Assembly (NCBI GenBank): GCA_037013685.1
Contig: CM072887.1
Span: 41,157,154 to 41,221,153 of the forward strand
Source of the DNA: Acridotheres tristis
Lineage: Eukaryota; Chordata; Aves; Passeriformes; Sturnidae
Direction: 5' to 3'
Length of the DNA: 64,000 nt
In this document: piece by piece, positions 1 to 12,600 of the stretch
How positions within the stretch are numbered: the first letter of the stretch is position 1
How the letters are laid out: every line of letters begins with the position of its first letter
The notes under the pieces: model-generated
What the model saw: only the letters and a program-made list of their open reading frames with translations
What the model was told of the DNA's origin: nothing
Databases searched by the model: none
Made by a program: the position numbers and the translations under genes

Positions 1-3000
1 AGGGAAGCATTGTCAGCTAGGGTAGCAGGAAAAAAAGTGCTGAAAGGGGTGTTCCCATTATAAGTAAAGGATTACAAGTTTAGTTACAACATTAAATAAC
101 CCATCACTCAAAACCACTAAAAATTTTCCTTCTTGAAAGAAAGCAATTACTCAGCAAATGCTCAGGCATGATTTAATGCCACCTCTTGTTAATTCTACAA
201 TATCAGAAGTGTCTGATGAATTAGTCTGTATTTCAAAGTCCTACCCCTAATCCTCTTAGAATTCAAACTCATCACTACTTGCTCTTAGCTCTCTAAAGAA
301 TGAGACTCTAAAGAAAAAAAGAAAAGGAAAAAAGCTTTTGCCCAAGAACAAAGGAAAAAGCACAGAAAGCAAAATTTTGTTTAAATATTTACCTATATGA
401 GAAAGTGTCATATTTTCTGGAAGTCCAGGGAACTGAAGTTAACTAACTGAAGTAAAAGTGAAGTACTGAATAAACAAGCAGAACTCAACATCAATACATC
501 CAAAAACTTAAGTATACTAAAGTATTCCAATAACACAGGCATTTGCAAGTCTCCACCTATATATGTCTGAATGAAACTACAAGAAATCACTCATTAGCAA
601 TACAAGAACCAGATGCAGCAGAAATGAAGAATGGAAGAAAAAAAATCCCCATAAATTTTACATGCATCTTGAAGCACAGAGAGACGAAACAGAAAGCAGT
701 TGGAACTAAACCCTTTTTGCTTAATTTTATTTTACAAATATTTAAACCTGCAAAAGTAAATGAGATCAAAAGGATATCAGAAATGCAACTATATCTAAAA
801 CCAGAACTGCTGTGGCAGTCATATCTGCAGTTTGTTAGCAAAGGGGAAAGGTGACTATTATACCAAAACAACATAGAAATTGTTAAACCTAGAAAACTAT
901 ATTGCATTAAGGAAAAGAAAAAAACCAAGATGCAGTTAACAAGTTGAATGTTTTGCTGGATGAGATCTGTAGGGCTACAATGCAATAAAGCAACACAACA
1001 TCACACCACATTTTCTCAGCTGTATTGGAAGGCTACCACAGACATAAGGAAAGTAAACTGAGACAAAAGAATTTAAGTCGCTGTGTATTGGAACTTTTCT
1101 GTAGAATGCAAGAGCATTGTGTTGGTCTCTAAGAAAACAATAGGGGGAAAAGCAAGAATGATTTAAAAATCTTGACCTTTTTTTAATGGAAAAAGGTTCA
1201 CTTTCAGATTCAGAAATCAAGGCAGTGAAAAACCAGGAAACCATTTCCTTATGCCTCTTTCAAGGAGGTCATCTTTGAACACAAAGAGATGGAATAAATC
1301 CCATGAGTCTGAAAAATTACTTTGTAACTCCTCTAATTAAATAACCTTCAGAGAAAGCTTGTGCTTGACAGATGACTTCTGCCTTCAATAACTCTCTGCA
1401 TATTTTCCCTCTATCCCAACGCTAGGATTTATGATCAGATCTCTGCAGCTCTGGGCACATGACACAGTATACATAGTATCGCTTTTCAGAATCTGTGTTT
1501 AACCAGCAGACTTTTACTGAAAAAAAAAAATATTGTCCACAGCGAGTGTAAAGTTTTAATCCAGTTTAAAAATTCTGACAGAAAATTATATCTATTAATG
1601 CATTAAACATTAAAGTCTCCATACTACAAACCTCACACAGATGATTGCCAATAACATCTTTGATTTTTGCCAGACCCAAAGAGCATCATTCATTTGCAAT
1701 AGTCTGGACTACTAAATCAAAACTCAATCCCATAATGAAACAAACATCTATCACAAACAAGACGTGTGAAAGGCAGACCCCTACATTAGAAGGAAGAAAT
1801 ACTAATCACTACTGAGATAACAGACATCTATACTTCAATTTTTTTCTGCCAGATTTTAGTACTAAGATTTCTACCTGAAGCAGGCAATGCAGATCTTTGT
1901 ATCTTTGCTCAACACAGAACCAAACTGTACAATAATGTTCCTTTGAAAGACACCATTCTGCAATAAGGCACCAACCGGAAAAGAAAAAGAATGGAGGGGT
2001 TTTTGTCTACTGATGTTAACACTCAAACTAATGCTATTACAGGAAGTTAATGTTAGAGCACTCTATTAGTAAAATTTTGACCACACACAGACCCAGAGCT
2101 TTAAGATAGGAAATCAGGCATTTTGCCTTGCTGCTCCTCACACACAGCACTGCCTTTCCTCCAATCTGGGCTGCATTAATTTGTCTGTACTCAGAAAAAG
2201 TAGTCCTTCAAGCTAGGATATTGTTAGTTCAGCCCTGAGCAAAGGCAGATTGTAAGGCACAGAGGGAAACAGCAAATTTAGGTAAATTTTATACCAAGAG
2301 TATAAATTGAGCCCTTTAGATACAATTTAGGTCTTGTGTGCAAAACATTCAATATTCCCACTGTGTGTCAGATAGATATATCAGACCTGGGAGCACATAA
2401 AGTTAACAATACACAAACTTATTCATGGAAAAAACTGAGGGAAAAAAGGTTTAGAAGAGATTGGGCAATTACTGAGCCACTCATGGAATTCTGCACACTT
2501 ACAAGCAGCAAGGCGATTTCACACTACAAAGGCACACTGGAGTTAATCTCGTTCTAAAGAGAGATGGAAAACCTCCTCCTAGATGCTGAGGCCTAACAAG
2601 AAAAGGTTGGGGGCTCAAGTCTGCTCAAGTTATGGCCTATTCATCTGCAGTTTCACAGAGGAGAGGTCACCAACTGTGCACCCTTAGTGATGGTCTCACA
2701 CAGCCTCCACAAAGAGCCCTTATCATAGAAACTGACGTAAGAGGGGGTGAGCCAGAATTAAAGCCTGATCCAAGCATGACGGCTAAGCCAAGGGCAGTGC
2801 AGAAAGCTTTTCTTCTGCTCTAAAACCTACCAAAATAAGGAAAAAACTTGACACTTAACAACTCAAAAGACTCCAAAAGGAAAAATTACTCCAACCCAGA
2901 CCCCACTTTCCGGCTGCCTAACTCAAACAATTAGAAACTTCTCAGTCAAAATTTAAACCATTCTGCAGAATTTTATGAGCAACCATTCTCTAGAATACCT

Positions 3001-3258
3001 TTGAATACATGGAATATCAACCTTAAGGTCAAAAAATGAGGTGAAAGCCATCACCTAGTTTGGAAGTCATGAATGGTATATAACAGACAAGAGTAAATGT
3101 CATTCCTATCGTCTAGTGTTTTCACAATACACGCTACCCCACTATTTTTAACACTGAGCTCTCTGCCTCTTCTCACTATATATGACCATATACTGACATT
3201 TAAGTCATCCCAAAGTAGACAAGAAAATAAAAGGATTTGAGGAGAGAGACTTTGTACT

Positions 3259-3297
3259 CGTGTGCATGTGTGCATATAGACATATATATGCACATAC
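3259..3297. repeat. Alternating purine-pyrimidine (TG/CA/TA) tract
   Basis: Two perfectly alternating stretches (3259-3278 and 3280-3297) of TG, CA and TA steps are separated by one out-of-register base. It is a decayed dinucleotide microsatellite and a possible Z-DNA former. Confidence 0.6.
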
Positions 3298-6200
3298 AAA
3301 AAGAGGGACACACATGCACACACAGAGAGCTAATCACAGACTTGCTTTCCACTAGAAAAGTGGTGGGAGGCACAGGCTAAGATACCAAGCACACTTTTGA
3401 AAGTACAACAAAATCCTAACAAGTAATTTAAACTTCCACTAGATTATAGAACAAAAAAAAAAAAACAAACAGAATTAATTGGTCTCTGGCAAGAGTTGAA
3501 ATCACAGTCACAGCACAAGAGCAAATAACGAAATGAAGAGATACATTACCACAAAGAAGAAAAGACAAACAACCAAAACAAAACCTAAGGGGCAACAAGA
3601 ATTCAGAAAACTTAGGAAAAACAATAGTAATAGCCATCTTGAACCCAAGCCATAGCAGAGTCTTGATTTTAGCTGATAGAATAGTCATAGGGATAGAAAA
3701 GTCCTTAAAGATAAGGGAGATCCTAAAATATTTAGAGAATAAGAAAAAAGTTGCTCATCAAACTTGGAGGAATTCAAACTACAGGAGTCAGAATGTCCTA
3801 TCTTTTCAATGACTTGCTTTGAATAGTGTAAATAAATAGAGTGGATAAATAAAGCAGGTACAGTCAACTGGCTTGACTTTTTAAACCAGTCACACTGTCA
3901 AAAAAAAAATTAGAGCCACCAGGTTTTAGAACTCCACACATTGCTCAAATGCGCCTTATCCATTAAACAAAATGCCTTGTCCCATTTTGCTTCTATTTTG
4001 GGAAAAAAGCACCAAAATATTGAGCCATCACACACACAAGTTGAGCTTCACAAACTGAGCTGCAGAGAAGTAGTGTGTAGCACATTTCTCATACAAACTA
4101 ATAATTCAAAAGCTATTTCTAGACTAATGAATAAATATGATCTGTCAAAGTTCCTTATATTTTGACTCACATACCCAGCTTAATAGTTGAATTGCAGCCT
4201 AGATACACCTCTAACATAAATTAATATTTCAGTTAAGACTACAACAGGTAACAGAACTACACAAGCAGAAGGATTTATAAACTAAGGCCGTGAGAAATTA
4301 GGCTTTCTAATCTTAACCCACAAGGAGCTACAAATATTTAAATTCATGATACAGCCTTTCCTTCAGGGAAGTAATAATCTGATCTACCCTTATCTGCTAC
4401 ATTGTCTAGTTTCTTTCAAACAGCTTGTCAAAGATGACACATTGAAGTCTATTTTGAATTGAGCAACAGATTCAAAAGCAGAACGAGAAGCAGAAATAAT
4501 AAGAAAGAAAAGAACAGCACAGTCCATCAAAAGAGTTGTCTTGGTCAGGAAGAAGGCCTAAAAAAAAGCCTGACACACACATGTGAAACCCCAAACTTCC
4601 TAGAGAAAATGAAGAAAAACTTCAGAACCCCATGTAATAATTCAAAATAAATCTTTTACACTTAATTCTCACTACTAGATACATATGTTTCAGATAACAG
4701 CAGCTTTAAAAGGTTTATTATTAAACATATAGATCCCTTGAAAACTCATTTGTCTTTATCTGTGCTTTTCTGTAAGTGAAAAATAGAGACATAGATTAGA
4801 TCACCTTTTCTCAGTGTGTGTTATTCCGTTGATGGATATTATCCACACATTTGAGATTAAAGCTAAAAAAAAGAAGTGCTAAAGAAAATCCTGAATGATA
4901 AAATCCCCTAAATTTACACAAACACATAAAGGAACATTTACAAACAATTTAAGAAGGGGGAGATACACCTTAACTTCCCCAGTCACTGAATGCTGCTTTC
5001 CAAAAAGCCAAGTGTCTGATACCTTTTTGCTAGCCCCAAGCAATATTGCTTGACGTCTCCAGCCTTCTTCCTTTCTTTCCTTTCCACTCATGCACTCACA
5101 CTCCTTCCCTCTAAAAGGATTAATCAGTCCTTAAAACCAGAGTAGAATTCCTTGATGCTCAAACTGATCAGGTGTCACCAAATCAAGCTGTAACACGAAC
5201 AGGAGTAGGTTACAGCAACTGTTTCTGATATTGTTTTTCAAAGTCAGTGACTATTTCCTCAACCTAGCATCACAACCTGTTCCAATCATGTCCCTTGCAC
5301 GTAACATTTTTAACTGCTGGCATTATAAAAGGAGTTGTTTACCTTGAGCATTAGCTGAAAAATCTATACATTATAATTCCAGGTGGTTGTATTTGGTTCT
5401 AAAACACGATTAAACACTGTTTGCCTATTTTCTGCTATTGCTTCAGAGCCACACACAGAAATTACCAATTTTACAACCTCTCATACTTGTGACCCCTTTA
5501 CCAGTAGCACTGAGGGCAAAACACTCAAAAACCCATTATCAGCTATATAACCAGTGCTAATTTGTTGCAATGGGACATATTCATAAATAATGCTGAGATT
5601 ATATAGAGGCAGCATCTAAGTTTTCTTACACATAGGAAAATGCTCCTGATTAAAGTCAACGGCCAAGAGCTTCCCCTCACAGGCAAACAAATATAATAAA
5701 TTGGTTTGGAAGACTTGTAGTACAAAATTATTGTGTTTATATTTGTATCACCTGCTGTCATTACTACCAAGAGAATTCTCTTTTCTGGTTGAGTTAGTAA
5801 AAACAACTGGCCCATTGCTAAAGATGAAAGAGGTGAATTGTCAGTCATAAGCAGGAACTTATCATTTTAGAATCATATTTAAGTGAGTGAAAAACAGTAA
5901 TAAATAGAATATTTGTTAAAATACACAACCTAAAATGAGAGCCATAAGTTTTCTTTTAAGGAAAACCATTTCAATTAAATTGTTTGTTAATCAGGCTATT
6001 GGTTTAAATTCTCTTCAGATACAGTAATATGAACATCTCATTAAATGCACAGCTACAAACAACAACTAGGAGAATAATCTTGGTTCAATTCTTGGTTAAA
6101 GTAAGCCTGAAGCAGTGCACACAGACAAGTTTATTGATTATTTCTTGACACAGGAAGATCTTGCATTTATGAAATCAACCTGCTTGAGGCAAAGAAACTT

Positions 6201-7320
6201 ATAGAGAAACTCATACACTGAAGTTTACACTACACTTGAATGGAAGATATTGACTCTGTCTTAGCCATCAGTTCATTCCACTGACTACAAACCACTGCTG
6301 AAGAGAAATAACACAATTCAAGTTTTAGATTTTCAAATATTATTTCACATTGCTTTGCAGAAGTATTTTAACTAATAAGAAAAGTGGATTTATGGAATAA
6401 TGAGATACCCTTGATACCACTGTAGGCAAGAAGCAGAGTAGACTCTTCTTAAGTCTAGGATACAAAGTTTTATCAACTATTATTCAAGATTTATCTATTG
6501 AATATAGTATTTGGAAACAGTACATTGGTAACCACACTTTCAGCTTTGCAGATTGCAAGCAGCATCTTTTATTTCTTAGTGTCTCTTTATACAGGGATGA
6601 ACCTATGCCTGCATCTTCTCACTTTCAACTTGAAAATGTTTAAGTAGTACATTTTTCCTATCCTGTTTAATATATTTCTTTGCCCAGTTTTCCTACACAT
6701 TAATAGATTTTTGCTATCATGTTGCATTCCACGGAGTGTCTGGATTGAAATGGTTTATTGATTTTTTTTTTTTTTAAATCCACTTCTCTATACAGAATGA
6801 TTTAAGGTAAAAGAGAAAGACTGTCCCCACAGTAGTTCTTATTTCACTAGATATGCTGCTTCTTCCTTGTCCACCTTCCCAACAAAAAAATACACAATAT
6901 TTCTCAAGCAGTTTACATATTTGATTGCAATTCTTAGGAATAATTTTGTGGAGCATCTACCTCCACAACCAATAGGATCTCAACCATATCAAGAAGGGGG
7001 GATTTATGGAGCAAAGGAATCAATACAAAAGGTCATCTGGAGAACATAAGTTATCAGTCCTCAGGTGTCATACTAAAAGGACTCTCTTCTGAACAAAATA
7101 TAATGCTTCTCCTTTTTACTCAATAAATTACAGGAAACTTTGTAGTGAGGACAAAGATAAAGGATTTGAGAAAAAACATGCAGGACATGGACAGCTAACA
7201 AAAGCAGAGTAAAGAGACTTTTCAGAAGAAAGGAGCTCATCTGGAACTCTCAAGGGATGGGGAGAGGAGAATATAATATATCGTTTACTCACAACACCCA
7301 ACACACATGATCTAAGGAGG

Positions 7321-7342
7321 AAAAAAAAAAAAAAAAAAAAAA
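7321..7342 (+). repeat. Homopolymer A, 22 bases
   Basis: An uninterrupted run of 22 A follows GGAGG. In the GALNT2 transcript it would be a U-run. I see no recognisable element 5' of it that would make it a retroposon tail. Confidence 0.9.
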
Positions 7343-8241
7343 GGCTGTGTACCCAGGTTTAAGAACGGAAAAGTAAAGTATCTTGGGATTACTTCTACCA
7401 TAACTTCTGGGAAGGCAGCAGAGATCATAAAGAATGGTTGTCCAAATGAAAAGAAACATAGAGCTTTGCACCAGCAGGATCAAGAAAAAATAAATCTGCT
7501 CTGAAGTCCAAAATGAATCTGAATCCTGAATATCTGCAAGCTATATAACAGTATGAATAATACATAGTCCAGATGAGAGAAAGTAAATATTAGTTCTCTT
7601 AAAATCATTCCTTTGGAGATGAAATAAAAGATTGGTTATTTTTACTTGGCTTAGTTTTCACATTTTTGTCCCCTTAAAAGTGGAACTGCATCCCTGATGA
7701 CAACGCATTTTCTTGGAGAAGTTCAGCATGACCTTAAGACCTCCCAGCTTTTTAAAAACTGTACTGAAATCTTGTACCCTTTTGACAATAAGGTGGCTTT
7801 ATTGCCAGTTAAACACTACCATTAATTTCTGTAGCTACGGTAAAAAAGTACAGCATATGAAGCAGGAAATGAAATACAGTGTACATAGCATGGTTCAGGG
7901 AACACAAATGAGAGATCTACTGGAAGAAAAATACCATCTTGCTCCTCCATGCTCTTGATAAACTAGACATGTCTGCTCTTCAATAAAGGACTAGATTAAA
8001 ATTAGTTTTCCGTGCTCTCATACCAGACTTTCTGCAGTTTGCATTCTTAATCCGCTTTCTACACCGGTTGAGCACACAGAAGGATATTCTTACACATGCA
8101 CATTGACAATATGTTTAGTTACAGTTGAAGAACTGTTCCAAAAATCCTAAAGCTTATTTCTAATGAGTTCTATATATCTAATTCTGAATGCAAAGAAAAA
8201 TAAACCCAGTTTCGTTACATGCACGATGCCACCAAAGGGGG

Positions 8242-8263
8242 AAAAAAAAAAAAAAAAAAAAAA
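8242..8263 (+). repeat. Homopolymer A, 22 bases
   Basis: A second uninterrupted 22-base A-run lies about 900 bases from the first, preceded by a short G-run (AAAGGGGG). The flanks of the two runs are not similar, so this does not look like a duplication. Confidence 0.9.
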
Positions 8264-9360
8264 CCAGCCTTTTCCAATAGTAATGAACTCAGCCAGCAAG
8301 AACTACAGACACACAGGAAAAAGGCTAAGGAGCAGAGCTGGTGGACACAGATCATGCCTGTCCAGATGCTTTTCATCAAGAATCTACAGAACAGAGAATA
8401 AAGGAGAGCTCTGCTTTGACAGAGCTCATCTCTTCTAGTAGTGACTCAAAACAATTAGAGAATACTTTGAATATAAGCTTCGCATCCTTCCATCAAGACA
8501 TTTATTAATCTCTTACTGAGTGCCAACAGAGCACCACTTTTCAGCTCTTTGTTTCAGTTTCCACTGAAGACACTTTTAAGGATTTCCAAGCAACCATTAC
8601 ATTACAGTTTGGAATCCAAGGCATGCAGCTATGCAAGCTATGACCCAGGCAAAAATTGTGAAGCTCAAGAGCAGGCAAGCACTGACATGTGAACCCAGAT
8701 GTTCAACAAAAGGTTTTCTGCTAGACCAATTACACTAATCCTCTTCATGTGGCAGAGCTAGCAAAGCTGAGGGCACACCACTGCAAAAATAACTGGATAA
8801 TGTACTGGGAGGGCATAGTCCAGCCAAGGCAGCAAGCAGGGTTGAGCCATCAAAAGGAGAATCTGGTCTTGAGAACAGCCACCTTGACTGCTCAGAGACC
8901 TTAGAACTAAAGGATTTTGTGCCCTGAAAGGTTTTGCCCTTTTTCTTTACAGATGGTGGAAGATCTACTAAATCTGATCTACCAGGCTGACCTGAAAACA
9001 ATGTGCAAGACATTTTTAAAAGTATATAAGCAAACTCAATTTTCTAGTAGTAAATTCACTTGCAATTTTGTGATCTCTGCTGACCCCAAAGAAAGGATGT
9101 ATTTTCTCGACAATGTAAACTTCTACAACAAAATTGCCCCGAATATAATTGATATAATTTAACAAAATAAAAAAAACTTCAAAACAAAAAGGAAAAAAAC
9201 CCCACACCTTCCTTGAAACTTTTCACACGCACAAGAAAAAGGGAAACTGAAGGGATGAACAAACACAAACCACAATATGTATTTAATACTTACAAAAGGT
9301 ACAAAACTTTGAAACATGCCATTTTTTCTATTCCTTTTCCAGGTGCCTAATGCTTAAGGG

Positions 9361-9628
9361 TGTGTAGTGATAGGGAAGGGGAATGGTTTTAAACTGGAAA
9401 GCATAGGTTTAGATGCAATACTAAGAAGACATTTTTTCCTGAGGGAGAAGAGGCACTGGTTCAGCTTGCTCAGAACAGCTGTGGATGCCCCATCTCTGGA
9501 ATTGTTCCTGGCAGGCTCTGAGCAACCTGGCCTAGTAGGAGGTGTCCCTGCCCACGACAGGGGAGTTGGAACTAGATGATCTTTAAGGACCCTTCCAACC
9601 CAAACTATTCTATGACTCTATGATTCTT
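9361..9628 (+). mobile_element. CR1 LINE, 5'-truncated 3' end
   Basis: This is a roughly 265-base CR1 3' end. It contains the familiar end of the CR1 open frame and 3'UTR: GGGGAATGGTTTTAAACTGG, then GTGGATGCCCCATC, GAGCAACCTGG, GGTGTCCCTGCCC and GGAACTAGATGATCTTTAAG. It finishes in CCCTTCCAACCCAAAC and a decayed octamer tail (TATTCTATGACTCTATGATTC). The octamer tail and lack of poly-A are diagnostic of amniote CR1 and point to a bird. An internal deletion next to TTCCTGGCAGGCTCTGAGC removes part of the usual sequence. The copy is antisense to GALNT2 and inactive. Confidence 0.93.
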
Positions 9629-12600
9629 TCAAACAGGTCTTTCTTACTTGCAAGAGAAGTAAGGTGTGAACTTTTGTAACAAAACAAGAATCTGTTAGCA
9701 ACAAACTAGATTTCCATCATATGATCACTGTGTAAAAGTAAAAACAGATTTCACCTCAGAAGCCTACCTTTCCAGAAGCTAACTCAGGCTATGAGAAATC
9801 ATTCTTAATTGTTTTACAGCACCTTACAGAGCAACATGGACCAATATGACGAAAAAGGTATTTCTCCTTTTCCACTGGTCTCTCATGGTACTTTGATACA
9901 ACCAAATACCATAGGAGAAGCATAAAAATGTCCCCATTCAACAAAAAAAATGTTTGGATTAATACATTTTTTATTGCACAACCAGCAAACTATACAGAAA
10001 CATATTCCTTTCATAGGGAGGAGAGCTACAAGGAAGACTACAGAAAAAAATAGCTGTTCTGGCAGTCAATTCTCTTATCCTAGAAAAACATACTACATGT
10101 CATCCATCTTGGAAAAGGTATTAATAAAGAAATTAAACTCTTGAATTCTCAGGCTGCCAAATTTCATTGCAGTGCAAGAAAATTAAGTCTGGCTTTCTCT
10201 TCCTCCTACTCATGATCCTATCAAGTTCTTGCATTAGTCTTGCAATGACTCACATACAAGCAAACAAATTTTCATCTTTTAAATAGTTTTTAATGAAATT
10301 ACCACTGATAAGACTTATATAGAAGCAAACAAGAAGAAAAAGGGCTTTATCAAAAGACCATGCTAACCTGAAAGTTTCTGTGTGAATGCTTATCTGTGGG
10401 TTGATAGCAGCCTGTTCTGATTAATACTTAAGTATTAAGAATAATATTAAAGATTTATTAAGAGTACACTAGATAAGTGTCTTGGTCTACCAATTAAGGT
10501 ATTGTTTGCTAAGAACTCTATTCTTCAGTCATTTGAAAGCAATCTGGCAAATCTGTCAGAATTCTACAATTTAATACATTAAAATATTACTTAGTAACAT
10601 TCCTTTCCTATCTTGAGAATGCGACTGTAAAGAAAAGGATTATCAACTTCTGTTTTTAAACCCTTGGGGGAACATATACTGTAGACATTTCTCCAACTAT
10701 CTAAAAGATAAATTAATAGAACATTACAGAACAGTCAAATATTCAGCAGCAGCTACAGCTAGCTTTTCCATGCAGTTATATTCTGGCCCATTCACTTTCT
10801 CACTTAAATCAAGAATTTAAGCTTTTCTTTATGAAATGTTTCCAACATTGAAGTCTACACACACACACTTTAGTATTATATTCAGAGTTTTCCTTGATTA
10901 TTTTTTAAATGAAGAACAGCTATTCCTAATGTAATTTGTTTGTGAGGGAATTTTAAGCCTTCAGAATGAAGGCACAAAGCCATGTGCTACAACATGATTC
11001 ATACCTTTCTTAAGCATTAACTGAAGAAAGAGAGCTGAATTAAATTGTTCGGCCAGTCTGCCAGCACAAATTATAGAACTTGAGTAAATGGAAGCTTTCC
11101 TCTTAATTCAAAAGGCTGTGTTAAGGGCAGAATTCACTTCAGTGCCTCGACAGTGACCTGTAAGAGAACTATACCCAGAGTTCATGGCTCACTGCTTGGC
11201 CCTGGGCCATTCCCTGCACCATGCAGAAGCTGGCACCACTTGCCTGCTCAGTGCTGCCAGCTGAGCCGTGCACTCTGCCAGAAAGCCATTATTCCACAGA
11301 TTCAGAAAAGTCTGGGGGAAAGAGCAGCTGATAATCAATTATTCCTTAAAAACAGCTTTAAAAGCAGCAAGCACACTAGACTTCATCACTCTTCTCCAGA
11401 CATATTTTCCACCATTAATTTACTGCGGTCACAAAGAGCATTGGGTTTTGCTTCACTGCTACACTTAGCAGGCTCAAATCAATTATGTGCAGTTTTGATG
11501 ACATTTAACTGTTAAAAAACCTAAGTGCCTGGACATGCTTGCCCCACTGGTGCTTGCTGTGCATGGAGTCCCCTTGTTGTGAGGCCATTCATGGCAAATA
11601 CAGCTTGAGCCTCATTTCTGATCAGCCCATCAGTCACATCAGTAACAGATGATTTGTTATAAAATACACTTCCTTACTCCAATAAATACAACTGACAAAT
11701 ATTCCTGGAAACCAGGAAATCCTTCACTTCCCTGGTGATGGCTTACACTGCATCACATGGCCTGTGGAATGCCCCACTTTCTGGCACACAAGTGAGGATC
11801 TAACTAAATGGCATAAAAAGCAGAAGAGACTAACAGTCAGTTTTGCCATCTATCTCACACTGTACAGCATGGGTTCTTAATTCAAAGAAAACATGTCACA
11901 GCAAAAGAAGAAATATTCAATATCTCTTAATTTGTATGACTTGAGTCTAAGGCACCTAAGGACATAATTAGGCCCTATCTCCTTCAAATACTTAAATACA
12001 AAGCTACCTCGTAAATCTTCTGGTTAGATTCAGACAGCCTTATTTTCATTTTAAATGGAGAAACTATCCCAAAATGAGTGTGTGATAACAAAGGCAAGCC
12101 CATTTGTCAAACATCCAAAATTATTATTTTGGAAACAAATAGACATGTGCGATTTAATTTGATTTCACTTAGCAAGTGCTAAAAGCCAAGCAATGTGATA
12201 TAATTAGTGCATGCTGACAACAAAAGAATTTCCCAGTTACACTAAGGACAGCTTTTTGGAAGCCAACCCTTATTAGACCAAAAGTGCACAGAATTAAGAT
12301 TCTGAAAATGTAGAGAAAGGTACTGGAAAGATAAAATTTGCATTACAATAATTCATTTACTACTTTAATAGCTGTACAGTACTTTTAGAAAACAAAAGTC
12401 ACTGTTTCACATGATTACTAGTTCTCAGCAATAACTAATGATTTAAGGACATGGAAAGGGTTCGCCTCATTTTTAGTTAACTTGATTCAAAGCCATAGCA
12501 TTTCTTGTAAAGGCAGTGATTTCAAGAACAGAGAGAACTCAGATACAGTCATGATAGCAGGCAAGTCCCCAGATAAGAGAAAGAAAAAAAATATTAAAGT

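Larger units (their letters stand above)
1..9360 (-). other. GALNT2: GALNT2 intron 1, distal part seen here (no exon)
   Basis: Inferred intron, because it lies downstream of the exon 1 donor on the minus strand and no second GALNT2 exon was seen. The sequence is AT-rich with no ORF that resembles a protein. It holds scattered A-runs on the plus strand, including 3453-3465 (13 A) and 7321-7342 (22 A), another at 8242-8263 (22 A), one T-run at 6762-6775, and an alternating purine-pyrimidine tract at 3259-3297. Nothing else was recognised. Confidence 0.75.

Noticed and set aside
11153..11515. 120-codon ORF on plus in intron 1
   Set aside because: No recognisable domain or similarity; probably chance in a locally GC-richer stretch.
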